Below are positions 1 through 10,713 of a stretch of 64,000 nt of DNA, piece by piece. Under the pieces are notes generated by a model. That model was not told the origin of the DNA and made no database searches. It was given only the letters and a program-made list of their open reading frames with translations. Numbering within the stretch: position 1 is the first letter of the stretch; every line of letters starts with the position of its first letter. The position numbers and the translations under genes were made by a program. The DNA is from Tetracentron sinense (lineage: Eukaryota; Streptophyta; Magnoliopsida; Trochodendrales; Trochodendraceae), in the NCBI GenBank assembly GCA_015143295.1, contig CM026566.1, positions 7,055,072 through 7,119,071 on the forward strand, given 5' to 3'.

Positions 1-605
1 CAAAATGAGAAAACCTCACTAACTCCCTGCTCACAATAGTCTAGATAGGGCCACCTATCTAGATCTCTGTCCTCCTGAGGCTGTAGTGGAATAGGCGCCT
101 CCTCTTCAACGTACTTTTCCTCAACCCACAGCTCAAGGTTGAAGGTATCCACCGAACCTGCCGACTTGAAATGTACGACTGACTATAGAATACTTAGCTA
201 GAGTACATGCTACTAGCTAACAATAGTAATAACGAATGTACGATTCATATCATCAAATTAAAACAATACAATGATCATGACATGCATGGAACTAAATGCG
301 ACAAAATCCATATAAAACCCGTGTTTATAATTCATACTAATTCTTAAAAATATCTTTCATGTTTTTCAAAACTTGCTTGTCTTGTTTAAAACTCGTTCTT
401 GTCTTGTTCTTGTCTCGTGAGAATCATGCGTGTCTTGTCTTGCTCTTGTTTGTAATCACACTTGTCTTGTCATGCCTTTCTTGCCTTGCCTTATCATGTT
501 TATCTTGTAAGCCAGATGTTAGTGCCCTTGTAAAAACTTATAAGCTGGGTATGTAAATATCCTTCAGCAAATATAGAAAGCAACTTATGAGCCGGGTATG
601 ACATA
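1..605 (-). repeat. Left visible part of family-B gypsy LTR (copy B1), split by element A
   Basis: This stretch aligns by eye with the middle of the two other family-B LTRs (10714-12994 and 25261-27700). They share the 'acctgccgac' block, the 'tactagctaacaatag' block, a long CTTGT-rich run (about 360-510) and the 'gagccgggtatgacatat' block. It stops at 605, where element A starts, and resumes at 30580. The LTR begins before the window. Orientation is minus because copy B2 of this family carries gag on the minus strand. The short cysteine-rich reading frame at 359-556 is only the CTTGT repeat read as protein. Confidence 0.8.
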
Positions 606-779
606 TGTGGGTAGTGAAATCTCACCATCCATTACCTAAGTGTATGTGCAATGGCACACACCAGATCACCATATCTTGGAGAGATGATTTAAATTGGCGC
701 GTGCCTATAGCATGCGCAGTCCTTTAGCTGTCAGCATTAAATGTTGATGGCTGACCTTTATGTTACCCAATAAGGCAAG

Positions 780-1300
780 GAGGGGCTTGATCCGTGAGGA
801 TGAACCTCACAGATTCAACCCTAAGTGCCAGCCTCCGAGAGGCTGACACGTATCCCATCCGTGAGGATTAAAACCTCTCGGATTCAACCCTAAGTGTCAG
901 CCTCCGAGAGGCTAACACGTATCCCATCTATGAGGATTAAAACCCCATGGATTCAACCCTAAGTATCAGCCTCCATGAAGCTAACACGTGTATGATCCAT
1001 GAGGACTAAAACCTCACAGATAAATCTTTAGTGTTAGTCTCCGAGAGAATGACACGTATCCCATCCATGAGGATTAAAATCCCACGGATAATCTCTGAGT
1101 GTTACTCTCTGAGAGACTGACACGTGTCCAATCCTTGAGGACGAAAACCTCACGAATGATTCTCTAGTGCTAGCCTCTGAGAGACTAACACATATCTAGC
1201 CCGTGAGGATTAAAACCTCACGGATGACCTTTGGGTGCCAACCTCCAAGAGGCTGATACGCGTCCAATTGTTGAGGATAAAACCTCATGGATCAACCATC
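780..1300 (+). repeat. Tandem array of about 60-bp units inside the 5' LTR of A
   Basis: Eight or so degenerate units each contain 'tccgtgaggattaaaacctcacgg' broken by substitutions, followed by 'gtgccagcctccgagaggctgacacgtat'. Each unit holds two short inverted repeats (GTGAGG..CCTCAC and CCTCxGAGAGG). The same array is present at about 28955-29455 in the 3' LTR. It lies upstream of the TATA box, in the U3 region where retrotransposon enhancers usually sit; an enhancer role is inference. Confidence 0.8.
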
Positions 1301-1319
1301 ATCACACTTGGTCCTGGAC

Positions 1320-1500
1320 CTAACCCAGACCGTGGGTAAGACCTATGGTCTCACCCTTTGGTCCGTGGGTAAGACCCTTAGGTGTGTGGGTAAAACCTAT
1401 GGTCTCACCCTTTGGTTCGTGGGCAAGACCTATGGTCTCACCCTCTAGTCCGTGGGCAAGACCTATGGTCTCACCCTCTGGTGCGTGGTCCAAATGGACC
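1320..1500 (+). repeat. Tandem array of about 33-bp units inside the 5' LTR of A
   Basis: Five units of roughly 'gggtaagacctatggtctcaccctttggtccgt', split by substitutions, occur in a row. The 3' LTR has a matching array at about 29495-29700. A short reading frame at 1345-1530 is this repeat read as protein and is not a gene. Confidence 0.8.
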
Positions 1501-1920
1501 TTGGACCTAGGTCAGTCTGACCCCAACTGATAATCAGTACCCAACTGTCATAGGACAGAGATTCTTTGATAAAGAGGATTCTCTGTCAAGTTGTGGGGAT
1601 CCTAAGATAAGGATCCCCTCTTTTAAAATCCCATGGGATGCCACATGGCACCCCATAATTATGATAGGATTAGGACTATGTCCTATATCTTAGGAATGGA
1701 TGTGATTAAACATCCTCCTTTTTGAAAGGTACTAGGATTTCCACTAAAAAGGAGAAATCTGGTACAAGAGTGCTCAAAAGAAGAGGATTACTCTTGAGCT
1801 TGAGGAGTCTCCCAGATAAGGGAGACTCGTGAGCTGGCATACTCTAAGAGGAGAGCCCAATTTGACTTCCCTAAAAGAAGGGACTCAAAGAGAGAGACCA
1901 AAAGAGGACTCTCTCAAACC

Positions 1921-1927
1921 TATAAAA
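1921..1927 (+). promoter_or_regulatory. TATA box of element A (5' LTR)
   Basis: TATAAAA lies in the context 'aaacctataaaaggaag'. The same position in the 3' LTR (30134-30140) keeps TATAAAA. It is about 450 bp before the LTR end, so R-U5 would be about 420 bp if transcription starts about 30 bp downstream. Confidence 0.6.
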
Positions 1928-2375
1928 GGAAGGCTTCTCACAAGAAATCCACACGAAGCAATAGGTGAAAGAAAGGAAGAAAGAGAAAAACTCTCTGTTA
2001 TTGAAGGTACAGCAACAAGCAACAACAAACAAGCAAGGAAGATGAATATCTCCCCTGGCATGGAGAATATCAGGTGAGCCTCATAAAAATGGTCACCCCA
2101 TTCTCCTTTCTTTTCTACAAATATAAAGACCTCAATGAGGTAATTGTAACGCTTACATGAGATCTAGGCAACCTCATTGAATAAATAAAAATATGTTTAT
2201 TCAAATATTTGTTCTTCTTTTATTCTTCTTCTTAATCAGAGGTTTTTCCCAAAATAGGAAGGTAATTTTACAATTTGGGTTTACTCAGATTTGAAGGATA
2301 GTCCCCAAATAAAACAATAAACTCCATACAACAATGGAGGAAATTTGATAAGATAATTTTGTGCTTACAAATTAA

Positions 2376-2391
2376 TGGCACGCCCGGTGGG
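2376..2391 (+). other. Probable primer-binding site of element A
   Basis: TGGCACGCCCGGTGGG begins six bases after the LTR end at 2369. The initial TGG pairs with the CCA end of a tRNA. It is not the initiator-methionine PBS (TGGTATCAGAGC) used by elements B, D, E and G here. I do not assign the tRNA. Confidence 0.65.
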
Positions 2392-2699
2392 CCCTTCTTC
2401 TTCTCTCATTTTTGATGAAGAATTAAAAAAATTAAAGAACAAAAAAAAAAAAAGGAAAGTGAATAATCCTTTCCTCTATCTCTCTTTGGTTTTGGTGCAG
2501 GATAATCGAGATCTTGTATGTTCGGCTAGCCTACGTGCTCACCATCAAGAGGAGGGTCTATGTCCCTCCGATGCTAATCCCAGCGACTCACCCCTTACTT
2601 GAGCGGAGGTTGCAGCGGCCCCGATTATGAGATGTCGGTCTACTGGCCAAACCCTCACTGACGGTCTTGCTGACCCTCCAAGGAGGAGTCATCCCTACC

Positions 2700-3030
2700 A
2701 GGTACCCGAACAGGGTGCATCCCCCAGGATGCACCACAGAGCAGTTGCACCCCCAAGGGTGCACCATGGAGCAGGGGCATCCCTAGGATGCACTACGGAG
2801 CAGTTTGATCCCCACGGATGCACCGCGGATAGGGGGCATCCCCTACGATGTCCCACGGAGAGGCTGCACCCAAGAGGATGCGTCACGGAGTAGACGAATC
2901 CCCCAGAATGTGCCATAGATTGGGTGCATCCAATTGGATGCTCCACAGACAGAATGCATCTCATATGGTGCATCCCGGACAGAGTGCACCCCAATCAGAG
3001 TGCACCATGGAGAGTGTACCTAACCGGGTA
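2700..3030 (+). repeat. Minisatellite of about 36-bp units in the leader of A
   Basis: About nine diverged units are built from 'gcaccacggagcag' and 'gcatcccccaggat'. Several reading frames cross it on both strands (for example 2627-2893 and 2695-2994). They encode only the repeated period and I do not count them as genes. It lies between the PBS and gag, where Ogre-type elements often carry extra sequence. Confidence 0.75.
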
Positions 3031-3379
3031 CACATATTACAGGGTGGTTCAACCACTTTGCGACAAGTCAGCCCAAAAGGCAGACCTACGTCAAACCCTG
3101 GGCCAAGCCTAACAGGCTGTCCCAAATCCCAACAGTCCATATTGGAGATGCCGCAATCACTACGGCCAACCATAGGACTTGTTGGATATGAGCCCGCCCC
3201 CTCAGTCCATGTTGACTATTGGAACTCCCCCTTTAAAAATTTTTCAAGGGGGGAGATGCTGCCCAATTTTCACCAGGGCAAAAGAACAAGGCTAAGGGCC
3301 TAAAGGACTTAATGAAAAATCCCTCCAATAACTTTAAAAAATACAAAGAAATTGGGGAAGATGCCTCAAGGCACTTATC

Positions 3380-3715
3380 TGTGAACAAGAAACGTCCACA
3401 GACAGATTTCACGGACCAAAGTCCAAATCATCCCACAGATGAGAATCAAAGACCGTCCATGGACAGAGAATCAAGACCGTCCACGGAAGAAAGATCCAGT
3501 CCACTGATAGAGAATCAAGACCGTCCATAGACGGAAGATCCAGATTGTCCATGGACAGAAGATAAGCATTGTCCATGGACAGAAGATCAGCTCTGTCCAT
3601 GGATAGAATACCAGGACTGTCCACGGATAAAAATTAAAGACCGTCCATGGACGGAAGATCAAGACCATCCATGGACAGGCCCAAGCCTGTCCACGAATTG
3701 AAGGCCTAACCACCC
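3380..3715 (+). repeat. Minisatellite of about 30-bp units in the leader of A
   Basis: Roughly ten units centred on 'gaccgtccatggacagaagatca' broken by substitutions. 'Tccatggac' and 'tccacgga' cores recur at 3780-3850 and again in the 3' region of A (24990-25260, 27701-28070), so the two ends of the element share the same repeat vocabulary. Open frames here on both strands are repeat artefacts. Confidence 0.75.
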
Positions 3716-4143
3716 GGAACAGGGACCCAAGCTAGTCTGAGGGTTTGATGCACGGCTCCTTCACGGATAGAGGCCCAAGCCAATCCATGGACATGATCCA
3801 CAGACAGAAGTCTCTCAAAAGAGAGGGATATCCACGGATAGGCACTCAGCCATCCGAGAACAATTCCCTCTCCAAAAAGGAGAGGAGTTGCCAGTAGACA
3901 GCCAACAAGAGAAGAGTTCTCTTGGAAGAAAGTTCATTGCCTGATGATGTGATCAAGTCAAGGCAGAAAGTAACAAGCTTGCAAGTGTTTGCAAACAACA
4001 CAACGGGCATTAACAGTCATGATCAAGATCATCCGACTGTTAATGCAAGAAACACTTTGAATCCAGAACAGACAGAATTGGACTTGCTGTATTGACTGGG
4101 TCCGAATGCTTTCCGAGGCACCAACCTTACAACTTTCTCATCA
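3716..4143 (+). other. Leader region of A, no gene recognised
   Basis: Apart from a few more 'ccacggatag' cores, nothing is recognisable. No open frame of useful length and no second LTR are visible. It connects the minisatellite to the first gag-like frames. Confidence 0.5.
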
Positions 4144-6432
4144 ATGATGACATCTATTCATCATCAACATCAATGGCCTCTATCCAAAGATGTAAGTCCA
4201 TTCTGGGGTAGATCAAGTGCTGAACCAGAAAGAAGAACCAGAGTACCATATGACCCTAGGGTTAATGTGCTGAATAAAAGCACTTATGCTTTTGAGATGC
4301 CTAGGAAGAAGACTCTTAAGGAAATCCTTTAACTCAGGAACTGGAAATATCCTGCGGCTCCATTAAGGAAAGTATATAACTATTGGTCAAGTCCAAGAAG
4401 ATCTAGAGATCAAAGGGCAAGAAGGTCGACTGGAGCCTCAGACAAAGTCCATTTTGTTCACCAGAGATGGAGAACTGATCCTTCCACTTCTGTTCACCCT
4501 ATTCGGGAGAGATCGGACACCGGAGCGTCGCATGCTAGTTATGAAAGAGTGTCCATGAATGTGATCGGCACTGACTTAACCCAGCTCTGGAGGAGTTTAC
4601 AACCCTAGTGTTCTAAGGAACTGGGGCAATGCCTTAGCAGAACATATCAAAAAAACAAGATTCTCAGAGTTCAGCTGTTGCTATTTTAGCCGCTTTGGAC
4701 GAGACAGAATCTTCTAGGGCTGTTAGAACAGTTGTTACTGGTAAAGTAATTCCAAGAAGAAAAAGGAGTCGTAAGAATCAGGTCAGAGGTAAAGAAAAAG
4801 CCCAAGACCTACTTCAATTGGCTCTAGAGCCTGATGTCGGTGGATACTAAGAGGGATCAGAGCAAGAAGAGACCCCGACAACCTCTCCAAGAGAATTGGG
4901 AAGAATCCTTCCAATTGAGGATTATGGTTCTGACGAACCAGTTCTTCAGTCAAGCATGCCAGAAGTTGTGTCAGAGTTGCCTCAACAGGTTTTCAATGCA
5001 CCTAATCCTCTATGCAGAATGCCCAGAGCTTATTTCACAGAAGAGGAATTTCTGATTCTGTTCCTCCCGCAAAGATCAGCATCAGAGCAACCGGTAGTGG
5101 TCATGATGACAAATTTAGAAGGTAACAGAGGTTAAGAAAATCATCCTTCGACATTAGCACCTCCCGCATTAGGTGATCAAACAGCCACTTTACAGGCCTA
5201 ACTCCGGTACAAAAATGATGAAATTGTTGTCATCATGTCCCGAATGCAAGAGTTGACTACTCAATTGTCAGCTCTCAAATCTACATCAGCACCGAGACCA
5301 CACTTCTTGTACCAAGGACATAGCAGTAGTCAGGGCACACCTCCTGCACCTCCGAATCGTCCAATTGTACCCAATACAGGGCCAATCCCAGACCAAGCAT
5401 CACTCATAGGAGGGGTGTCACCATCTCTTTTGGCTGCAATCGAAGAGACCATCCGTAATCAAATGTGATAGGCCAAAGAGAATGAAGAAGATGTTCGGAT
5501 GATCGTGAAACCTTATCCAGCTATTATGGATGCGGTTCCATTCCCGTCAGGCTTCGTCCAACCGACATTCAAGATGTTCGATGGTACTAGAGATCCGAGA
5601 CAACATTTGTCTCATTTCCTCTCAAGATGCGGATTGACATCTAAGACCGGAGCTCTTTGCCTCCAACTCTTCATACAATCCTTAGAGGGTGCTACTTTCA
5701 CATGGTATGCCAACCTCCCTGAAGCTTCAATCCATGATTAGAGTATGATGGTGACTGAATTCAGTAAATAATTATACAACACCCAAAGAAGAGTGGGTGT
5801 TCCAAAATTAATTGAAACCAGGCAGAGGGATAATAAGACCGTAACAGAGTTCATTGCCCGATGGAGGGCATTGACCTTCTCCTGTCCTCAAAAGTTCACT
5901 CAGGCTCAAACCTTTACTGATTTTAAAGACTTGTTCACAACAGCACATGACATGGAGAGCCACAGAGAAAAGAGAAGGCGAAGCAGAGGCACTGATCGCC
6001 TTGAATCCTCAACAACCGTAGTAGTTGAAGCCAAAAAGACTGCGTAACCAGCACCAAGTGTCGGTAGATCAACTGGCCGAAAAGGTTAGTACTAAACCAG
6101 CTCAGGGTGGAGCTAGAAGGCCCCAATGGCATGATAAAAGGGATCAGCCAAAGAAGATCACCATTGAAGAAAGAATGAATAAAACATATTCATTCTCAGA
6201 TAACATTGTCGAAGATCTGTTTGAAGACCTCCTTGCCAATGAACTCATCACTCTCCCGGAAAACCAGAGACCTCAAGAGATTAGGATGAAGAATAATCCT
6301 AAATACTGTCCTCATCATCGTATAATCAGTCATAAGATAAGTGAATGCTTTGTACTGAAGAACATTATCCAGCGACTTTTGGACAATAAAGAGATTATCA
6401 TTGGTCGATCTCCAACAGGCAGCTATGTCTAA
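4144..6432 (+). pseudogene. gag: Decayed gag of element A
   Basis: Gag forms the virus-like particle in which the RNA is copied. Fragments in several frames are read in order. They are a basic N-terminal piece (4144-4332), an acidic and proline-rich piece (4896-5135 and 5235-5468), and then the retrotransposon gag core. The core runs through 5499-5741 and 5793-6047 in one frame with a stop between; landmarks are 'FDGTRDPRQHLSHF', 'SLEGATFTWYANLP' and 'VTEFIARWRAL'. The last piece (6025-6432) has the conserved 'NNPKYCPHHR...SHKISECFVLKNII' end typical of Tat gag, with Cys/His residues in a non-standard knuckle. At least two frameshifts and several stops make it non-functional. Whether the first fragments are gag or a separate ORF1, as in Ogre, is unclear. 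Confidence 0.75.
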
Positions 6433-7042
6433 TACGGTTGTGGCTTCAGAACTAGTTGATAAAGATGAAGCATCTTCGAGTGGCAAACTTCTTGACAACA
6501 AACCGTCAGATGAAGAAGATTGGACACTCTTTGAAAGCAAAGGAGCCAAGAAGAAAAAGCAGTTGGCTCAAAATGCCGATGTTAAAAGGCAAGCTCAGGC
6601 TACAAGACAGGCTCAAGCCCAAAGAAAAGAAGAGAAGCACATAGCCAAGGTTGAAAAGAAGAAGAAAAAGGAAAGAGTAAGGAAAACCAAGAAATATGAC
6701 CCTACCCAAGATAATCTTTTGGAACAGAAGCCATTAATGGCAATGATGGAATTTATCCTGCCAGGTTATTGCTCCGATTGCGACTATGGCAGCCTCAAGT
6801 CAACAGACTTGAGAGACGAGTCCAACATCTTTTCTTGCTATGTCATTAATGCGGTTCTAAATGAAGACCCTTCATGGTTGAATACGCCAAGACAAGTTGT
6901 AGCTTACAGTTCAGAAAGACACCGGGCATTTCAAGATTGGCTAGATCACTCTGAAGATATCGAACTCCTAGAAAGGAGACCATCTACACCAGGACAGACC
7001 CCTACGGGACTTTCAGATCTCTCTGAAGGATTCTTATCCTGA
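6401..7042 (+). CDS. Lysine-rich 213-codon frame between gag and protease of A
   Basis: An uninterrupted frame overlaps the gag end in another frame. It has an acidic start ('DEASSSGKLLDNKPSDEEDW'), a strongly basic middle (residues about 50-100, rich in KKK, QAQA and KKKKKERVRK) and a neutral end ('PLMAMMEFILPGYCSDCDYG'). The middle would bind nucleic acid or form a charged helix. In Tat elements this is the linker between gag and protease in the polyprotein; I infer that role from position. The ATG at 6401 is probably not a true start, because the frame is likely the continuation of gag after a frameshift. Confidence 0.5.
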   Translation: MVDLQQAAMSNTVVASELVDKDEASSSGKLLDNKPSDEEDWTLFESKGAKKKKQLAQNADVKRQAQATRQAQAQRKEEKHIAKVEKKKKKERVRKTKKYDPTQDNLLEQKPLMAMMEFILPGYCSDCDYGSLKSTDLRDESNIFSCYVINAVLNEDPSWLNTPRQVVAYSSERHRAFQDWLDHSEDIELLERRPSTPGQTPTGLSDLSEGFLS

Positions 7043-7324
7043 GGAGAACGAGAGGCAGATGATGAACAAGTACAATCTGATTACCCTCGAAAGAGACTAG
7101 GTACGCCTGAGGCACCAAATCTAAACCATCTTCAAATACGACGACTGGTACAAATCTCAAGCCTGCCCGAGACTCAAGAAGAAGCAATCCTAGACCTAGA
7201 ATCAGTTGACAGTTCACAGGCGTTTGAACAAATTTCATCCCAGCCTGAGAGTCCAACAAGATAATATGAAAGAAGAGATCAGTCATCCTTTCAAAGCAAG
7301 AAAAGAAAGCTGGACTTCAGTTCT

Positions 7325-7900
7325 GTGAACATGGTCAAACTCTTAGAAGGAGAGTTGTCTGAACCAATAAACCAAACGATTGCCAAGGTCTATCAACTTA
7401 ACCTCCGATCAAGAAGAAAATTGCAACCGAGGTTTGTGTCCGTCCAACATGAAAATTGGACTAGAGCCCAACCGGCCCAAGCCCAAATGGCTCCCGATAA
7501 TGAGAGGGTTAAGTATGACATTCTGGCTCACTTGAAGAAAATTCCTTTCCTGTTGAGCGACTATGATGCTCTCAAGATGTCTCTAGAATGAAGAAGGTCC
7601 CTTATATATGCCCTTTCTAATTCGGAGGACTATTCTGAAAAAGTCACAAGTCACCTGCCGTAGCCTCCTCAAACAGGAACTTTATGCCTCTTTACGATCA
7701 CCTTTGATGATGAAGACATGCGAGCTGCGACTATCCAATATAATCAACCACTGTTCATCTCAGGTCTAGTTAATGAAACTAGTATCTCCAGAGTAATGAT
7801 AGATGGAGGTTCAGTCGTCAACATCCTCCCCAGAAGGATATTGTCCAAGCTTGGCGTACAAATAGGCTGGCTACATGAAAGCAACCTGATCAACTAGAGT
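7325..7900 (+). pseudogene. Protease domain of element A
   Basis: The aspartic protease cuts the gag-pol polyprotein. The frame first shows the Tat-type stretch 'YDILAHLKKIPFLLSDYDALKMS' (to 7590, then a stop). It continues in another frame with 'ITFDDEDMRAATIQYNQPLFISG' (split by the sequence limit here) and the active-site loop 'VMIDGGSVVNILPRRILSKLG' at about 7795-7855. Tat elements use D-G-G-S in place of D-T/S-G, so the loop itself looks intact. Stops before and after, and loss of frame beyond 7895, show it is dead. Confidence 0.75.
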
Positions 7901-8560
7901 TTTAATCAAAATGAGAAAAAGCCTATGAGCATGAACCAGATTTGGAGATATTGCTAAAACTACGACGTTTCTGGTGATCCATGTTGATACATCTATAAAG
8001 CCTTATTAGGGCGCCGGTGGATGCATCCATCTAGTTATACCGTCCACCTATTATCAATGCCTTAAATACCCTTAAGAGAATAGGCAAGCAAGGATTGATG
8101 TTGATGATGATCCATTTAATGATGCAGAGGCATATTACGCAGATATACGTTTTTATGTCAAAAGAGCCTAAAGGAACATTCAACAGAAGCCCAAAGGGGA
8201 GAAGGTTGAGAGTGGACCGAAAAGCAATCATGGACCTGTCCAAATCACATTTCTGAAAAGGGTGTTCAAATACACCCCAAAATCTCAAAGAAAAGAAGGA
8301 GAACCTTTATTAATAAAACTGGTAGGGGTCCGCCAAACCCCCCCTCTCCTTCTGAGAGGTTTAAAAAAAAGTAGACATTTAAGTAGAGCAAGTCAGTCGA
8401 TCTCTCCCAGATTTGTGAGGTTAAAGAAGTTAACCCTCTTCAAGCTCTGAAGGTGATCATTTAATCCATTTGAGAAAGATGGATTGTACAATGATAGAAA
8501 CTACTTCCAATTTTACTGTCTCGATCAAGAAAAGAGGACATAAGCCGATGCTCTTCAATT
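7901..8560 (+). other. Protease-RT linker of A, decayed; includes a shared repeat at 8310-8365
   Basis: Remnants of the pol polyprotein can be followed, for example 'LLGRRWMHPSS' near 8010 and 'FKYTPKSQRKEGEPLL' near 8265-8310. At 8322 starts GTAGGGGTCCGCCAAACCCC, also found at 48082 beside the LINE, with weaker similarity continuing for about 40 bp. This may be the tail of a short LINE or SINE inserted in A. The boundary with the next insert, near 8560, is approximate. Confidence 0.45.
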
Positions 8561-8562
8561 CC

Positions 8563-9006
8563 CTAGGTGCATATGACATGAATGGCTGAGGAGTTCGGTG
8601 CCTCTGGGTGTGCTAAGCTCAAAGCTGGGAGTAGAGCAACATCCCTTTCTCTCAATCCTCTAAAGTGAAATGGCTTAACTCCTTTTGGCCTGAAGTTCAC
8701 CATCTTTTCAAAGCATGCAACATGGCCGTGGTGTGTCGATAACCAATCCATTCCATGGATAACATCGAAGTCCAAGTCTTGAAAATCCAGAATGATCAGG
8801 TCGGCTAACAACTCATTCTGTCCCACTTGAACTACATTTTCTTTGTACATCTGGTTCGTGTCAACCGATTTGCCAAGCGGAGTCGAAATGGTTAACTCCC
8901 GCTCCAACGGACTAGGTTCATCTGAAAAGCCCTTTGCAAAACTAGGCGAGACGAAGGTATAAGTGGATCCTGTGTCGATCAACACTCGGGCTAGACATTC
9001 ATTCAC
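8563..9006 (-). pseudogene. Protease of B2, end of truncated pol
   Basis: Retroviral-type aspartic protease (RVP_2 type) of a gypsy element. Visible landmarks are 'VLIDTGSTYTFVSPSFAKGF' with the active-site D-T-G-S, 'DLIILDFQDLDFDVIHGMDWL', and 'HGHVACFEKMVNFRPKG', which is the usual end of this domain. The frame runs 147 codons and stops where the element itself ends. The protease is readable as such but has no polymerase behind it. It is separated from gag by frameshifts. Confidence 0.85.
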
Positions 9007-9339
9007 TAATAAAGTGCCTATGCGATTAAATAACTAATATCAATAGATTTCAAACAAGAACATACATCATACATAGGTAATCCCTAGTATAAATAACAAC
9101 TCATCACATAATAGAAATCATTCACAACTTAAAACTTTAACATTCTTACGTACCTAGCACGACATCGTCGGATGCACACGCATCCCGCTCTGATAGGGCA
9201 AAGACTCGGCCCTGAGTTGCTTGACGAGGTGGTCGTGTAGACGGTGAGGGCCTCGAAGCCTGGGAAGAGCTCTGCTAAGATGTCTGCCTAATTGGGGGCC
9301 TACTCCCTTGAGACTGAGCCAACAAGTGACGTCGGGGAC

Positions 9340-10415
9340 AATCTCGAATTATGTGGCCTTGGTTGCCACAATGAAAACAGCTTCCCTAACTTTTCGGCAT
9401 TCCCCTGTTGGATGCCTCCTTCCACAATGGGTGCAAATATCATAAGAATAGGTGGAAGATGCATAACCCGTAGCCTAAGTCACTACAGGGGGAGGGCCTT
9501 GAGTTGTAACCGGGCGAAAAAACGGTGGGGCAAAAGGGCAGAGAGCTGTGGTGTAGAATATAGTCTCTGTGACGGTGCCGGCCTTAATGACTGATAAGAA
9601 CTTGTCCTTGCTCTTTTCTCCACTAAACTACTGGACTGACCTTTCTCCATTCCTGTTCTCTTGAAGAATTCCTCAGAATTCGACTCTGCCAAAAGTGCCT
9701 TTTCCACTACCTTAGCATATGTCTCATGCCGGAACATTGAAACTCGATCCTTGAGGTAGGCCTTCAACCCTCTCTTGAATTTGTGGGCTTTCATAGTCTC
9801 TGTCGCTATCATATGCAGAACAAACCTGGATAGCTCCGAAAATTTGGCTTCATAAGCCGCCACCGACATGTTACCTTGTTCCAAGGTAATGAATTCAACT
9901 TCCTTCTTTTCTTTCATCCCTATCGGGAAGTACTTTTTGTAGAATACGTCCAAGAATTCTCCCCATGTCCACTCTTGACCCTGTCGGGTCAAATCTCGGG
10001 TCCTAAGTGTGGACCTCCACCAATGATCGGCCTCACCTTCAAGCATAAAGGCGGCCCAAGTGACCCTTTCCACTTCAGTAGGCGTCAACACAGAGAAGAT
10101 CTTTTTAAGTTGCCGGATTTATCCTTCGGCGACTAACGAGTCAATACTTCCACAAAAGACCGGAGGCCTCATCCTCCGAAAAGCTTCTATTCGGGCTTGT
10201 GCTCTATTTGGAGGAGCAGCTATAAGTGTGTCGGTAGGAGGAGTAGTAGGTTGCCTTGCTGCTAACATAGCCAAGGTCTCGGTTATTGAAGCTAAAGCTT
10301 GGGCAAAGTCAGGTTGATCATCACCCGATGGAGCATCACCTTCATTGTCCCGTGTGTTGTATCCGTGACCCCAAGCATTGTGTCTCATGCTTAGATCCTG
10401 AGAACAACAATACAC
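9340..10415 (-). pseudogene. gag: gag of B2 with CCHC zinc knuckle
   Basis: The N-terminal piece (10415-10119) includes 'FAQALASITETLAMLAARQ' and 'RMRPPVFCGSIDSLVAE'. The core (10091-9483) has 'AAFMLEGEADHWWRS', 'EFLDVFYKKYFPIGMKEKK' and 'LEQGNMSVAAYEAKFSELSR', the standard retrotrans_gag signature. A CCHC knuckle (C-F-H-C-G-N-Q-G-H-I-I-R-D-C) lies at about 9340-9385, one frame away from a preceding 'CTHCGRRHPTGEC' segment. There are thus at least two frameshifts. It shares its gag type with element G (53911-54906). Confidence 0.85.
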
Positions 10416-10697
10416 ATGAGTCTAACTTGGATACACTTTTAGCCATTTTTCAATAATTACTCAATATTCAAAAATTTTACCCTAAGCATATAACAGTTCA
10501 CTCAAAGTATACATAACATCATAACAAGCATACAAGTGTGTTCTAGCATAGGTCACTAAGTTCGGTTGGGTTACAACCGGTTTTGACTAAGACTAATTTG
10601 TTAGTCTATACTTGGAATACAACTCCTTTATAACACCTATTTCCTTGTTCAATCATGGTATTAGTACTAAGTGACCCTAGGGACTCTAATGCCTAGA

Positions 10698-10709
10698 GCT
10701 CTGATACCA
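10698..10709 (-). other. Initiator-Met tRNA primer-binding site of B2
   Basis: The plus strand reads GCTCTGATACCA, so the minus strand reads TGGTATCAGAGC, the standard plant PBS for initiator tRNA-Met. It is four bases inside the LTR edge at 10714, which fixes the element's orientation. Confidence 0.92.
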
Positions 10710-10713
10710 CTTC

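Larger units (their letters stand above)
606..2369 (+). repeat. 5' LTR of element A
   Basis: This LTR runs from TGTGGGTAGTG to GTGCTTACA and pairs with 28771-30579 along its full length. Differences occur in most 60-base lines, so A is not a recent insertion. It contains two internal tandem arrays (about 780-1300 and 1320-1500), a TATA box near 1921 and an AATAAATAAAAA stretch near 2181 that may serve in 3'-end formation. Confidence 0.9.

Noticed and set aside
359..556. Cysteine/leucine-rich 65-residue frame, like a small secreted peptide
   Set aside because: It is a translation of a CTTGT-rich repeat found in every family-B LTR, with different frames in each copy.
2627..3303. Long overlapping open frames on both strands
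   Set aside because: They follow a 36-bp minisatellite whose period is divisible by three, so no stop arises by chance. No domain or conserved start was seen.
3409..3713. Minus-strand frames rich in D, S and M over the 30-bp array
   Set aside because: Pure translation of the array in two frames; they shift with the unit and have no other support.
10698..10709. tRNA-like GCTCTGATACCA motifs (also 35696, 55231)
   Set aside because: They are primer-binding sites next to LTR ends; no tRNA cloverleaf surrounds them.
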